Of a stretch of 64,000 bases of DNA, positions 41,287-48,709 are shown piece after piece. Positions within the stretch are counted from its first letter, which is position 1. Every line of letters starts with the position of its first letter. This stretch comes from Streptomyces sp. A1136. GTDB lineage: Bacteria; Actinomycetota; Actinomycetes; Streptomycetales; Streptomycetaceae. The notes beneath the pieces were generated by a model, which saw nothing but the letters and a program-made list of their open reading frames with translations, had not been told where the DNA came from and searched no databases. The stretch covers positions 1-64,000 of the forward strand of contig NZ_SSBJ01000014.1 in NCBI RefSeq assembly GCF_004795055.1. The letters are read 5' to 3'. A program made the translations under genes and the position numbers.

Positions 41287-43616
41287 AGCTCGCCCGCCGC
41301 GTCACCGGCCAGTCGGCCGAGCAGCGAGTCCACCTCCTCCGGGGAGAGCGCGTCGAGGTCGGCCAGGAGCCGGTCAAGGTCCGCGGGGTCGTCGAGATCG
41401 GGCAGGCCTGTGGGGGCCTGGGCGGGATCGGGCCGGGCCACCGGGTCCGCGGCGGGGGCCGCGGGCTGCGTGGCGTGCTGCTCGGCGAGCTGTCTCGCCA
41501 GGTCGGCGGCGAGGTCGGCGGAGGTGGCACCGCGCAGGACGGTCACCAGGCCGATCTCCACGCCGTAGTCCGCCTCCAGGCGGCGGCGCAGCTCCAGGCC
41601 CATGACCGAGTCCATGCCGAGCGCGTTCAGCGGGCGGTCCGCCGGGACCCGGTCGGGGCCGGTGCGCAGGATCACCGCGGCCGCCTGCCGGATCCGCTCG
41701 GTGAGCAGGGCGGCCCGGGCGCCGGGTTCGGCCGCCAGCACCGCGGCCGGGTCGGCTCCGTCGGCACCGGTCCCGTGCGGGGTGCCGGCTCCGGCGGAGG
41801 GGGCCTGCGGTTGTTCGGCTGACGGCGCCGGGGCGGTCCGCTCGCGGGGGGCAGGGCGCCAGCTGGAGCCGGCGATGCGCAGCAGCGGCCGACCGCTCGC
41901 GGCCATGACGGTCACCGCGGGTCCGGCGGTCTCCGCGACCCCTGCGTCGTCCGGGGCCGCGGCGGCCTGCGTGCCGTGGGCGACGTGCACCCATCGCGGG
42001 GCCGCACCCGTGGCCGACTGCTCGATTCCGTACAGGGCCTCCGGCGCGTGCATGCCGAGGACGGCCGCGGCCACCCGCAGGGCCAACTCCAGCAGCGCGC
42101 GCGGACCGACGCCGTCGCCGGCGGCCGGGCGCAGCCGTACCAGGGTGCCGTCCGCGGCGTCCCAGGCGGCTTCGACAGCCGGGTCCGCGACCGTACGGGC
42201 TCGGGTGCGGGGGGCGGTCGGCACGTCCGCGTCCGGCCGGGCGGGCAGCGGGCCGGGCTCGGTGCGTGCCGTGGCCAGCCGGCTCCAGCCGCTGCCGGGA
42301 GTACGGCCGTACGCGGCGACGGCCGCGGCTCCGGGGGCGACGGGGGCGGCCACGACGGTCGCCTCGCCGGGCGCGAGTTCGACGTCCTGCTCCCAGAGCA
42401 CGCGGGCGGTACGGGGCTGCGCGCCGTCACCGGTCCGCTCCAACGCCTCCAGGGCGGTGGCGGCGACGGAGGCCGCGAACCGGGCGGCGCGGCCCCGCAG
42501 GGCGGGCCGCTCGGTGTCGCGGGTCACCGCGGTCAGGAAGCGCACGTCGCGGGCGGCGACGACCGGGGCCGCCGTCGGACGGACGACACCCGCCGCGCGC
42601 AGCTCCCACACGGTGCGCAGGACGTTCTCCTGACCGTCCTCGCCGCGCCGCAGGGTGGGCAGGACGACGGGTTCGACGCCCCGGGCCGCGCAACAGTCGG
42701 CCAGCGAGGGCGCGAGGGTGGGGTGCGCGCCGATCTCGACGAAGGTGCGGCAGCCGAGACCGACGAGGGTGTCGACGGCTTGGAGGAAGCGGACCGGGCG
42801 GCGCAGGTTGTCCGCCCAGTAGGCGGCGCCGAGCTCGGTGCCGGCGACCACGTCGCCGGTGACGGTGGACACCAGCGGGGCGCTGGTCGGCCCGGCCGGC
42901 ACACCGTGCGCCGCCTGCTGGAACTCGGCACGCAGTGGCTCCAGGAAGCGGCTGTGGAAGGCGATGTCGCCGGGCAGCACCCGGGCGAACACCTCCCGGG
43001 CCGCCAACTCGTCCACCACGGCCTGGACGGTCGCGGCGTCCCCGGCCACCAAAGTGGAGCCGGGGGCGTTCCACGCGGCCACGTCGGCCGCGCCGCCGTG
43101 GCGCTCGATCCGGGCGGCGGCCTCCTCGGCGTCCACGCCCAGGAGCGCGGTGCGTCCGGTGCCCACGGCCCGGCGCATGAGCTCACCGCGCAGCCGGGCC
43201 AGACGGAGCGCGTCCGCGAGGCCGAGGGCCCCGGCGGCGGCCGCGGCCGCGATCTCACCAAGGCTGTGCCCGGTGTACGCGTCCGCGATCACGCCGCGTT
43301 CGGCCAGCAGCCGGGCCACGGCGATCTGGAGGGCGACCAGGGTCGGTTGGAGGACCGCCGGGTCCGACAGCCGTGACTCCCCTCGGGACGCGGCCAGTTC
43401 GCCGAGCAGTGACCATCCGTCGGGCCCGCGGAGGATGGCGTCGGCCTCCTCCAGCGTCTGCCGTACGGACGGTTCCAGGGCCATCAGGTCCCGGCCCATG
43501 CCCGGCCACTGGTTGCCCTGTCCGGAGAAGACGAAGGCGGTGCGGCCCCGGTGGTGGCCGCCGGCCGGATCGGCCGCCGCCGTCGCGCGGCCCACGGCCC
43601 AAGTCGATGTCGTCAC
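41283..43616 (-). CDS. KS-less PKS protein: AT, degenerate DH-like region, ACP
   Basis: 777 residues from a GTG at 43616. AT about 25-345: FVFSGQGNQWPGM, Ser118 in GHSLGEIAAA, His221 in IAFHSRF (nearer malonyl- than methylmalonyl-type). Residues about 375-590 resemble parts of a double-hotdog dehydratase (SGRPLLRIAGSSW near the end) but lack the HxxxGxxxxP motif, so it is probably inactive. ACP Ser670 (LGMDSVMGLEL). The tail, DLDRLLADLDALSPEEVDSL, is the type of acidic C-terminal helix used to dock onto a following NRPS. With no KS it cannot extend a chain alone; it could supply the extender and carrier for the lone KS of PKS C. It is coupled to NRPS A by ATGA. Confidence 0.9.
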
Positions 43617-43636
43617 TGGTGCGCCCCCCCGGCCCC

Positions 43637-44065
43637 TCAGTCGCCGTCTATGACGGAGAGGGCCTGCTGCGGGTCCCAGTAGTTCTGCGCCTGGTAGATC
43701 TTCCCGTCCTTGAACCGGGTCTTGCCGGTGTAGGTGAGGGTGAAGGTCTTGCCCGTGGGCTCGCGATCGAAGATGTAGCCCTGGTGCGTGACGGTGGTCT
43801 TCCAGGCCAGGTGCGCGATGTCGCCCTCCCAGCGGACCACTTCGGCGCTGTAGTGGGGGGCCAGCTTCTCGCGCACCTCGATCAGGCCGGCCTTGATGCC
43901 TTCGAGGTCGGTCCCGTCGTTTTCGAGGGCGAGGGCGCTCTCGTCGGTGAAGTGACGGAATTCCGGGTGGATGAATTCCTCGACGAGGGTGTCGTCGTGC
44001 CCGTTGAGCAGCTCGTCGATATAGCGGCGCAGGACGTTTTCCAGCTCTTCCTGGACCTGGGTCAT
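43637..44065 (-). CDS. NTF2/SnoaL-like small protein
   Basis: 142 residues of the cone-shaped NTF2-like fold: an N-terminal helix (LENVLRRYIDELLNGHDDTLVEEFIHPEFRH is its run, described here only by family pattern), the FDREPTGKTFTLTYTGKTRF strand pair and a final KIYQAQNYWDP strand. Members include polyketide cyclases, ketosteroid isomerases and many proteins of unknown role. It is the first gene of operon 1, directly behind the TAGGGG repeats, so it belongs to the pathway. It could assist an aldol or Knoevenagel type closure of the released aldehyde, but I see no residues that prove catalysis. Confidence 0.75.
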   Translation of the reverse strand: MTQVQEELENVLRRYIDELLNGHDDTLVEEFIHPEFRHFTDESALALENDGTDLEGIKAGLIEVREKLAPHYSAEVVRWEGDIAHLAWKTTVTHQGYIFDREPTGKTFTLTYTGKTRFKDGKIYQAQNYWDPQQALSVIDGD

Positions 44066-44197
44066 CTGATTCCCTTTCGCATGGGCTCCTACGACGGAAA
44101 AGCTATGTGTTGGCTCGAATGGAGGGCACCCCTAACCGGCCCCTACCGGCAGGGGCGGCACCCCGGCCCCGGGACCCCGCCACCCCACCCCGCGACG
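44066..44197 (-). promoter_or_regulatory. Operon 1 promoter region with paired TAGGGG hexamers
   Basis: On the minus strand, upstream of the NTF2-like gene, the sequence reads GTAGGGGCCGGTTAGGGGTG: hexamers at 44140-44145 and 44129-44134, 11 bp apart, almost the same as the pair ahead of operon 2. About 21-23 bases downstream is CATAGCTT, a possible -10. A GAAAGGGAA ribosome site precedes the ATG. SARP regulators bind tandem repeats with about 11-bp spacing; assignment to the SARP in this window is inference. Confidence 0.6.
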
Positions 44198-44240
44198 ACA
44201 CGGAGCCGCCCGCGCGAAGGGTGCGCGGGCGGCTCTGTGT
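44198..44240. terminator. Strong 18-bp hairpin after the DHA2 exporter gene
   Basis: The arms 44198-44215 and 44223-44240 pair over 18 positions (one G-T pair) around a 7-base loop, GAAGGGT. It lies 98 bases beyond the exporter stop and upstream of the operon 1 promoter, so it should stop transcripts from the exporter gene and insulate operon 1. Confidence 0.75.
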
Positions 44241-44338
44241 GGGGGGAGGGCCAGGGGGTCGGGGGCCGGGCCGGGACCGGGGGCCAAGCGGCCACGGCGT
44301 CACGGGTCGGGGCGTCACGCGGTCACGGCGTCACGCGG

Positions 44339-45901
44339 TCAGGCGGTGCCCTTCCCGGCGGCTCGGGCGGGGACCCCGGCCACTACGGCCGTGTCACCGT
44401 CCGCCTCGGCCTCGCCGGCGGCCCGGAGCGTCGCGGGCAGCAGGACCGCCGCGGCCACGGCGCCGAGGACGACCACTCCGGCGCAGACTGCCGCCGAGGC
44501 CGAGAACGACTGCGCGAAGGCGGACTTGGCCGCTTCCACGGTCGCCCGACCGGCCGCCTGCGGCAGGCCGTGGGCGGCTTCCAGCGCCTGGTCGAGGGAG
44601 CGGGTGGCCGGCGCGGCCGGATCGTGCGGTGCGTACGTCGCCGCGTAGCGGGCGGCCAGCACGCTGCCCACCACCGCCACGCCGAACGCGGCACCCATCT
44701 CCTGCACGGTGTCGTTCATCGAGGACAGCAGGCCGGACTGCTCGGGCGGCCCGGCCGTCATCAGCACGTCGTTGACCAGCGGCTGGGACAGCCCCATGCC
44801 GGTGCCCACCAGTGCCATCGCGACCACCATCGCGCCGTATCCGTACTCCTCGGTGAACTCGGCGTACACGCCGTACCCGGCGGCGAGGACGAGCAGGGAG
44901 AGCACCACGGTGTTGCGTACACCGATCGCCTTGGCCACCACCGGTGACAGCGGCGAGCAGACCATCAGCGCGACGGCGACCGGCAGGATCGCGGCGCCGG
45001 ACAGCAGCGGCGAGTACCCGAGCACCAGCTGGAACTGCTGGGTCAGCACGAAGAGGCTGCCGGTGAGGGCGAACATCAGCACCGCCATGGTGCCGCTGGA
45101 GCCGAGGAAGCGCCGGTTGCGGACCACGGTGAGATCGATCATGGGGTGGCGTGCGGTCGCCTGGCGGACGAAGAACAACACCATCACCACGGCTCCGCCG
45201 ATCAGCCCGGTCAGCACCTCGGAGGACGACCAGCCGAACCGGGGCTGCTCGATCACGCCGTACACGAGCCCGGTGACGCCGACGACGGAGAGCACGGTGC
45301 TGACCGGATCGAGCGGGTGGGCCGCCGGATCGGTGGACTCGGGCACCAGCACCGCCGCGCCCAGTACCGCGGCGGCGACCACGACGACGTTGACCAGGTA
45401 GAGCGAGCCCCACCAGAAGTGCTCCAGCAGCACACCGCCGATCAGCGGGCCGGTGACCGCGCCGAGCGCCGTCACCGCGCCCCAGACGCCGATGGCCTTG
45501 GGTCGCTCCTCGTCGGAGAAGACGTGCACGAGGATGGAGAGGGTGCCCGGCATGAAGGCCGAGGCGCCCGCGCCCATGACGGCGCGGGCGGCGATCAGCT
45601 GCCAGGTCTCCGCGGAGAAGGCGGCGGCGACCGAGGCCGCGCCGAACAGCAGCAGGCCGATCAGCAGCAGCTTCTTCCGCCCGAAGCGGTCCGAAAGGCT
45701 TCCCGCCATGAGGAGGAGCCCTGCGAGCGCCACGGAATAGGCGTCGACCATCCATTGGAGTTCGCCCGTTCCGGCGCCGAATTCCCGGCCCAGGGTGGGC
45801 AGGGCGACATTGAGGACGGTCGAATCGATCGAGACGACGAAGACTGCCACGGCGAGCACAGCCAGAATGGCCCACCTGCGCGGGTGCCCTTTGTTTTCCA
45901 C
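44339..45901 (-). CDS. MFS drug exporter, DHA2 (14-TM) family
   Basis: 520 residues from a GTG at 45901 with AGGAG five bases upstream; longer in-frame readings lack a ribosome site. The first helix VLAVAVFVVSIDSTVLNVALP, shown by its family motif D-x-T-x-x-N-V-A-L-P, and LSDRFGRKKLLLIG (motif A) are classic DHA2 features. GPLIGGVLLEHFWW is antiporter motif C. About 14 hydrophobic segments can be counted. Its location next to the biosynthetic operons suggests export of the product and self-resistance. A TAGGGG palindrome lies about 100 bases upstream, so it may be under the same control as the biosynthetic operons. Confidence 0.92.
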   Translation of the reverse strand: MENKGHPRRWAILAVLAVAVFVVSIDSTVLNVALPTLGREFGAGTGELQWMVDAYSVALAGLLLMAGSLSDRFGRKKLLLIGLLLFGAASVAAAFSAETWQLIAARAVMGAGASAFMPGTLSILVHVFSDEERPKAIGVWGAVTALGAVTGPLIGGVLLEHFWWGSLYLVNVVVVAAAVLGAAVLVPESTDPAAHPLDPVSTVLSVVGVTGLVYGVIEQPRFGWSSSEVLTGLIGGAVVMVLFFVRQATARHPMIDLTVVRNRRFLGSSGTMAVLMFALTGSLFVLTQQFQLVLGYSPLLSGAAILPVAVALMVCSPLSPVVAKAIGVRNTVVLSLLVLAAGYGVYAEFTEEYGYGAMVVAMALVGTGMGLSQPLVNDVLMTAGPPEQSGLLSSMNDTVQEMGAAFGVAVVGSVLAARYAATYAPHDPAAPATRSLDQALEAAHGLPQAAGRATVEAAKSAFAQSFSASAAVCAGVVVLGAVAAAVLLPATLRAAGEAEADGDTAVVAGVPARAAGKGTA

Positions 45902-46000
45902 CACAACTCCTCGCGCGGCAGTGCAGTGCCGCTCAACGACGAAAGCAACGCTCCGACGGTAGGGACCGCCTCGAACGGCCCGCAAGGGACCGGACGCAGG

Positions 46001-46015
46001 TTAGGGGACCCCTAA
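46001..46015. promoter_or_regulatory. 15-bp palindrome TTAGGGGACCCCTAA upstream of the exporter
   Basis: A perfect palindrome made of two TTAGGGG arms around one base. It contains the stop codon of the upstream GPH-type transporter gene and sits 100 bases ahead of the DHA2 start. It shares the TAGGGG core with the tandem repeats ahead of operons 1 and 2, but in inverted layout. Between it and the gene lies a TACCGTCG stretch like that in the operon 2 promoter. Confidence 0.5.
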
Positions 46016-47391
46016 GAGCCGGCCCCCGCGGGGCCGGGCCGGTAGGCGCGCAGCAGCGCGACCGCGGCCGTCGTGGCCAGCACGGGGACCACGGCCATCC
46101 CCGTGAGCACGCCGAACCGAGCCAGGGAACTCTGTTCGGCCGCCTGCCCGCTGTCCGAGGAGAGGTAGCCGAAGGCCTGGAGCACCACCGCATACAGGAA
46201 GGGGCCGAGAGCCAGCCCGATCGCCTCCGCGGTGGAGAACAGCCCGGCCAGGACGCCGCCTTGGCGGGTGCCGGTGCGGGCCGTCTCCCGCGCGATGCAG
46301 TCGGGCAGCAGCGCGTAGAGGAAGAGCAACTGACCGGCGTGCCCGGCTCCGGCGAGGGCCATGGTGGCGAGGACCGCGGCGGGCGGCAGCAGGGGCGCGG
46401 CGAGGAAGAGCAAGCAGCCCGCGCCGAACAGGGCGCAGGCCGCGGAGTACGCGCGGCGCGGGCCGATGCGGGCGCCGAGCCGTGACCACACGGGGGTGGA
46501 GATCAGGTTGGGCGCGACGAACACCGCTACCAGGGCGCCGGCCCAGCCGGGCCCGGGCAGCACCTGGGCCGCCGCGTACGGGGTTCCGGCCAGCAGCACG
46601 CCGGTGGCGACGGTCTGCGCGGCGGCCGCGCGCAGCAGCGCCATGAACGGGCGGTTGCCGCGGGCGACGGCGAGCTGGAGGCGTATGCCGGACGCGCTGT
46701 GTAGGACGGGTTCGGCCGGCACGGACCGGGCGGCGAGGAAGACTCCCAGCGCGCCGGCGGCGATGACTGTGCCGCCGAACAGTCCGGCCCATCGGTGGCC
46801 CGCCACTCCCCCGCCTCCGGCGTCGATCAGTGCGGGCGCCACCGCCCCGGCGGTCAGCGCCGCCAGCCCGAGCGCGACCACCCGCCCGCCGACGAGCCGG
46901 ACCTGCTCCGGTCCCGGCGGGGCCAGTTCGGCGGGCAGGGCGGCGTAGGGGATCTGGAAGCAGGCGAAGGCGGTGGCGGTGAGCAGGAACCCGGCCTCCG
47001 TGACCCACGCCCCGGCAGCGCCGCGGGCGAGGCCCGCGAACATCAGGGCGAATGCCAGGGCCATGGCCAGTCCGCCGCCCAGCACCCACGGACCGCGCGC
47101 CCCCCAGCGGGAGCGGGTGCGGTCGCTGAGCCGGCCCACCACCGGGTTGACGAGCGCCACCCAGGCTTTGGGGACCAGGACGGCGACACCGGCCAGCGCC
47201 GCGCCGATGCCCAGGGTGTCGGTGAGGTAGGGCAGCAGCAGGAGCCCGGGCAGGGTGGTGAAGGTGCCGGACGCGAGGGCGCCCGACGCGTATCCGACGC
47301 GGACCCTCCGGGAAAGGGCGGCCGGTGGGGCGGCGCCCTCCGTGGCGGGCTCCGCGGTACGGGCCGCCGGTACGGAAGCAGTGGTCGTCAT
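46012..47391 (-). CDS. MFS transporter of the GPH (MelB-like) family
   Basis: 459 residues from the ATG at 47391 (MTTTASVP). LLPYLTDTLGIGAALAGV, followed by NPVVGRLSDRTRSRWGARGPW, is the glycoside-pentoside-hexuronide symporter pattern; about 12 hydrophobic helices follow. The usual Asp in the first helix region is not obvious, so sugar/cation symport cannot be assumed. Related proteins occur in some actinomycete antibiotic clusters as presumed transporters. It stands at the left side of the divergent promoter region facing afsA. Confidence 0.85.
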   Translation of the reverse strand: MTTTASVPAARTAEPATEGAAPPAALSRRVRVGYASGALASGTFTTLPGLLLLPYLTDTLGIGAALAGVAVLVPKAWVALVNPVVGRLSDRTRSRWGARGPWVLGGGLAMALAFALMFAGLARGAAGAWVTEAGFLLTATAFACFQIPYAALPAELAPPGPEQVRLVGGRVVALGLAALTAGAVAPALIDAGGGGVAGHRWAGLFGGTVIAAGALGVFLAARSVPAEPVLHSASGIRLQLAVARGNRPFMALLRAAAAQTVATGVLLAGTPYAAAQVLPGPGWAGALVAVFVAPNLISTPVWSRLGARIGPRRAYSAACALFGAGCLLFLAAPLLPPAAVLATMALAGAGHAGQLLFLYALLPDCIARETARTGTRQGGVLAGLFSTAEAIGLALGPFLYAVVLQAFGYLSSDSGQAAEQSSLARFGVLTGMAVVPVLATTAAVALLRAYRPGPAGAGS

Positions 47392-47645
47392 GGTGGGGTC
47401 GCCGCCTTTCGGGCCGTTCAGCCGACTGCGGGCCGGGCCCCGGCGGCCGGGGGATGGACACACCGGAACCGGCCCGCGCACCCACGCTCGCGCGCGAACC
47501 CTCTATTTCGCTAAATCGGGCGGAGTGGACGCAGTAACGGACGTGCAACTAGCTGCCACCGGCCGGAAGTGGCGTCCTGCCCGTGAGTTTTCGCAAGCTT
47601 GGCCGGCCGGTGGCGTACACAACGCTGGAGGACAAGGGGGACGGG
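47392..47645. promoter_or_regulatory. Divergent promoter region between the GPH transporter and afsA
   Basis: 254 bases. The only AT-rich patch, CTATTTCGCTAAAT (47503-47516), probably marks one or both promoter cores. An imperfect inverted repeat GCCAC...GTGGC lies at about 47555-47573 and GGCCGGCC at about 47600. Neither matches well the autoregulatory elements bound by butyrolactone receptors. A GTG at 47583 could extend the afsA frame, but the AAGGGGGA site favours the ATG at 47646. Confidence 0.35.
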
Positions 47646-48686
47646 ATGACGAATGCGACAGCCGTGGAAGGGCCACGCGCGGCCGTGCCGGCCGAGGGCG
47701 GGGACCACGCCCGGCGGTTCGGCACGGCCCGCCACCTGATCCACTGCCCCGTCTCCTGGGACCACTGCCTGAGCGGACCGAGCCTGGGCGAGGAGCACTT
47801 CGTCATCACCGACCGGTTGCCGGATGTCGCCGCCGCCCTCTTCGACGATCCTGGGGCGCACTTCCACGACACCCTTGCGGTTACCGAATCCGTGCGGGAC
47901 GTGGGCGAGTTCGTCGGCCACCGCTACTTCGGGGTGCCCGAGGAGCGGCCCGGTCTGTTCTTCCGGTTCGACCTGCGGCTCACCGAGCTGTCGGCCTGGC
48001 GCACCGGTCCGCAGGGCGGATCGCGGCTCAGCACCCGGCTCCGGGCCCTGCCCGCGCACGTGGTCAACGGGGTGCCGCGGGGGTTGGACTTCGAGCTGGA
48101 GGTCAGCATCGACGGCGCGCCGTGCGCCGCCGGTTCGGCCGGCTTGGTCTTCCTGATGCCCGGCGTGTACGGCAGCCACCTCGCGCGCGCGCGGCGCGCG
48201 GCCCGCGACGCGGCGGCCGGCGCGGAGGGAGCCGCCGGTCCGCAGGAAGCCCCGGACCGCCCCCTCGTGCCCGCGGACGCGGCGTCGGTGGGCCGCGAGA
48301 ACCCGGCCGACGTCGTGGTGGGCCACCCGGAGCCGCTGTCCTGCGGCCGCTGGTCGACCCGGGTACTGACCGACGGCGTCGGGCCGGTGTTCGCGGCCGA
48401 GGACGGCCGACTGACAGGGGCGCACGTCCTGGAGTCGCTGCGCCAGACCGCGCTGCTCGCCGTCGGGCGCAGCCACGGGCTGACCGCCTCGCGCAGCGCG
48501 TTGGCCGCTTCGCGGGTGCACTTCCGCGGGCACGCCGAGGCCGGGCTGCCGACACGGTGCACCGCCGTGCCGGGCCGGCTGGAACGGGACGCGCAGGGTC
48601 GCCCCTCGGTGCCCGTGACACTGACGCTCACCCAGTGCCGCAAGCCCGTGGCCGAGGCCCGCGCCCTCGTGGTCCAGGATTTCTGA
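47646..48686 (+). CDS. AfsA-family gamma-butyrolactone synthase homologue
   Basis: 346 residues with two AfsA-type hotdog repeats. The first holds LAVTESVRDVGEFVGHRYFG; the second holds HVLESLRQTALLAVGRSHG. Both carry the E-x-x-R-Q/D pattern of the family. AfsA-type enzymes condense a beta-ketoacyl-ACP with dihydroxyacetone phosphate to begin autoregulator (A-factor type) synthesis; a few homologues act instead as regulators. It starts behind AAGGGGGA and is followed after 23 bases by the SARP gene, so signal synthesis and activator are probably one transcript. No TetR-type butyrolactone receptor is in the window. Confidence 0.85.
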   Translation: MTNATAVEGPRAAVPAEGGDHARRFGTARHLIHCPVSWDHCLSGPSLGEEHFVITDRLPDVAAALFDDPGAHFHDTLAVTESVRDVGEFVGHRYFGVPEERPGLFFRFDLRLTELSAWRTGPQGGSRLSTRLRALPAHVVNGVPRGLDFELEVSIDGAPCAAGSAGLVFLMPGVYGSHLARARRAARDAAAGAEGAAGPQEAPDRPLVPADAASVGRENPADVVVGHPEPLSCGRWSTRVLTDGVGPVFAAEDGRLTGAHVLESLRQTALLAVGRSHGLTASRSALAASRVHFRGHAEAGLPTRCTAVPGRLERDAQGRPSVPVTLTLTQCRKPVAEARALVVQDF

Positions 48687-48709
48687 TCGTGTTCGAGAGG
48701 TCGTCCCAG

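Noticed and set aside
43637..44065. Calling the NTF2-like protein an aromatic polyketide cyclase
   Set aside because: No aromatic type II PKS genes are present and no catalytic residues of SnoaL-type cyclases could be verified.
47255..48709. In-frame extension of the SARP gene far upstream through the afsA region
   Set aside because: The SARP family start MRFRILGPLEV is at 48710 with a ribosome site. The upstream part is an alternate-frame reading of afsA.
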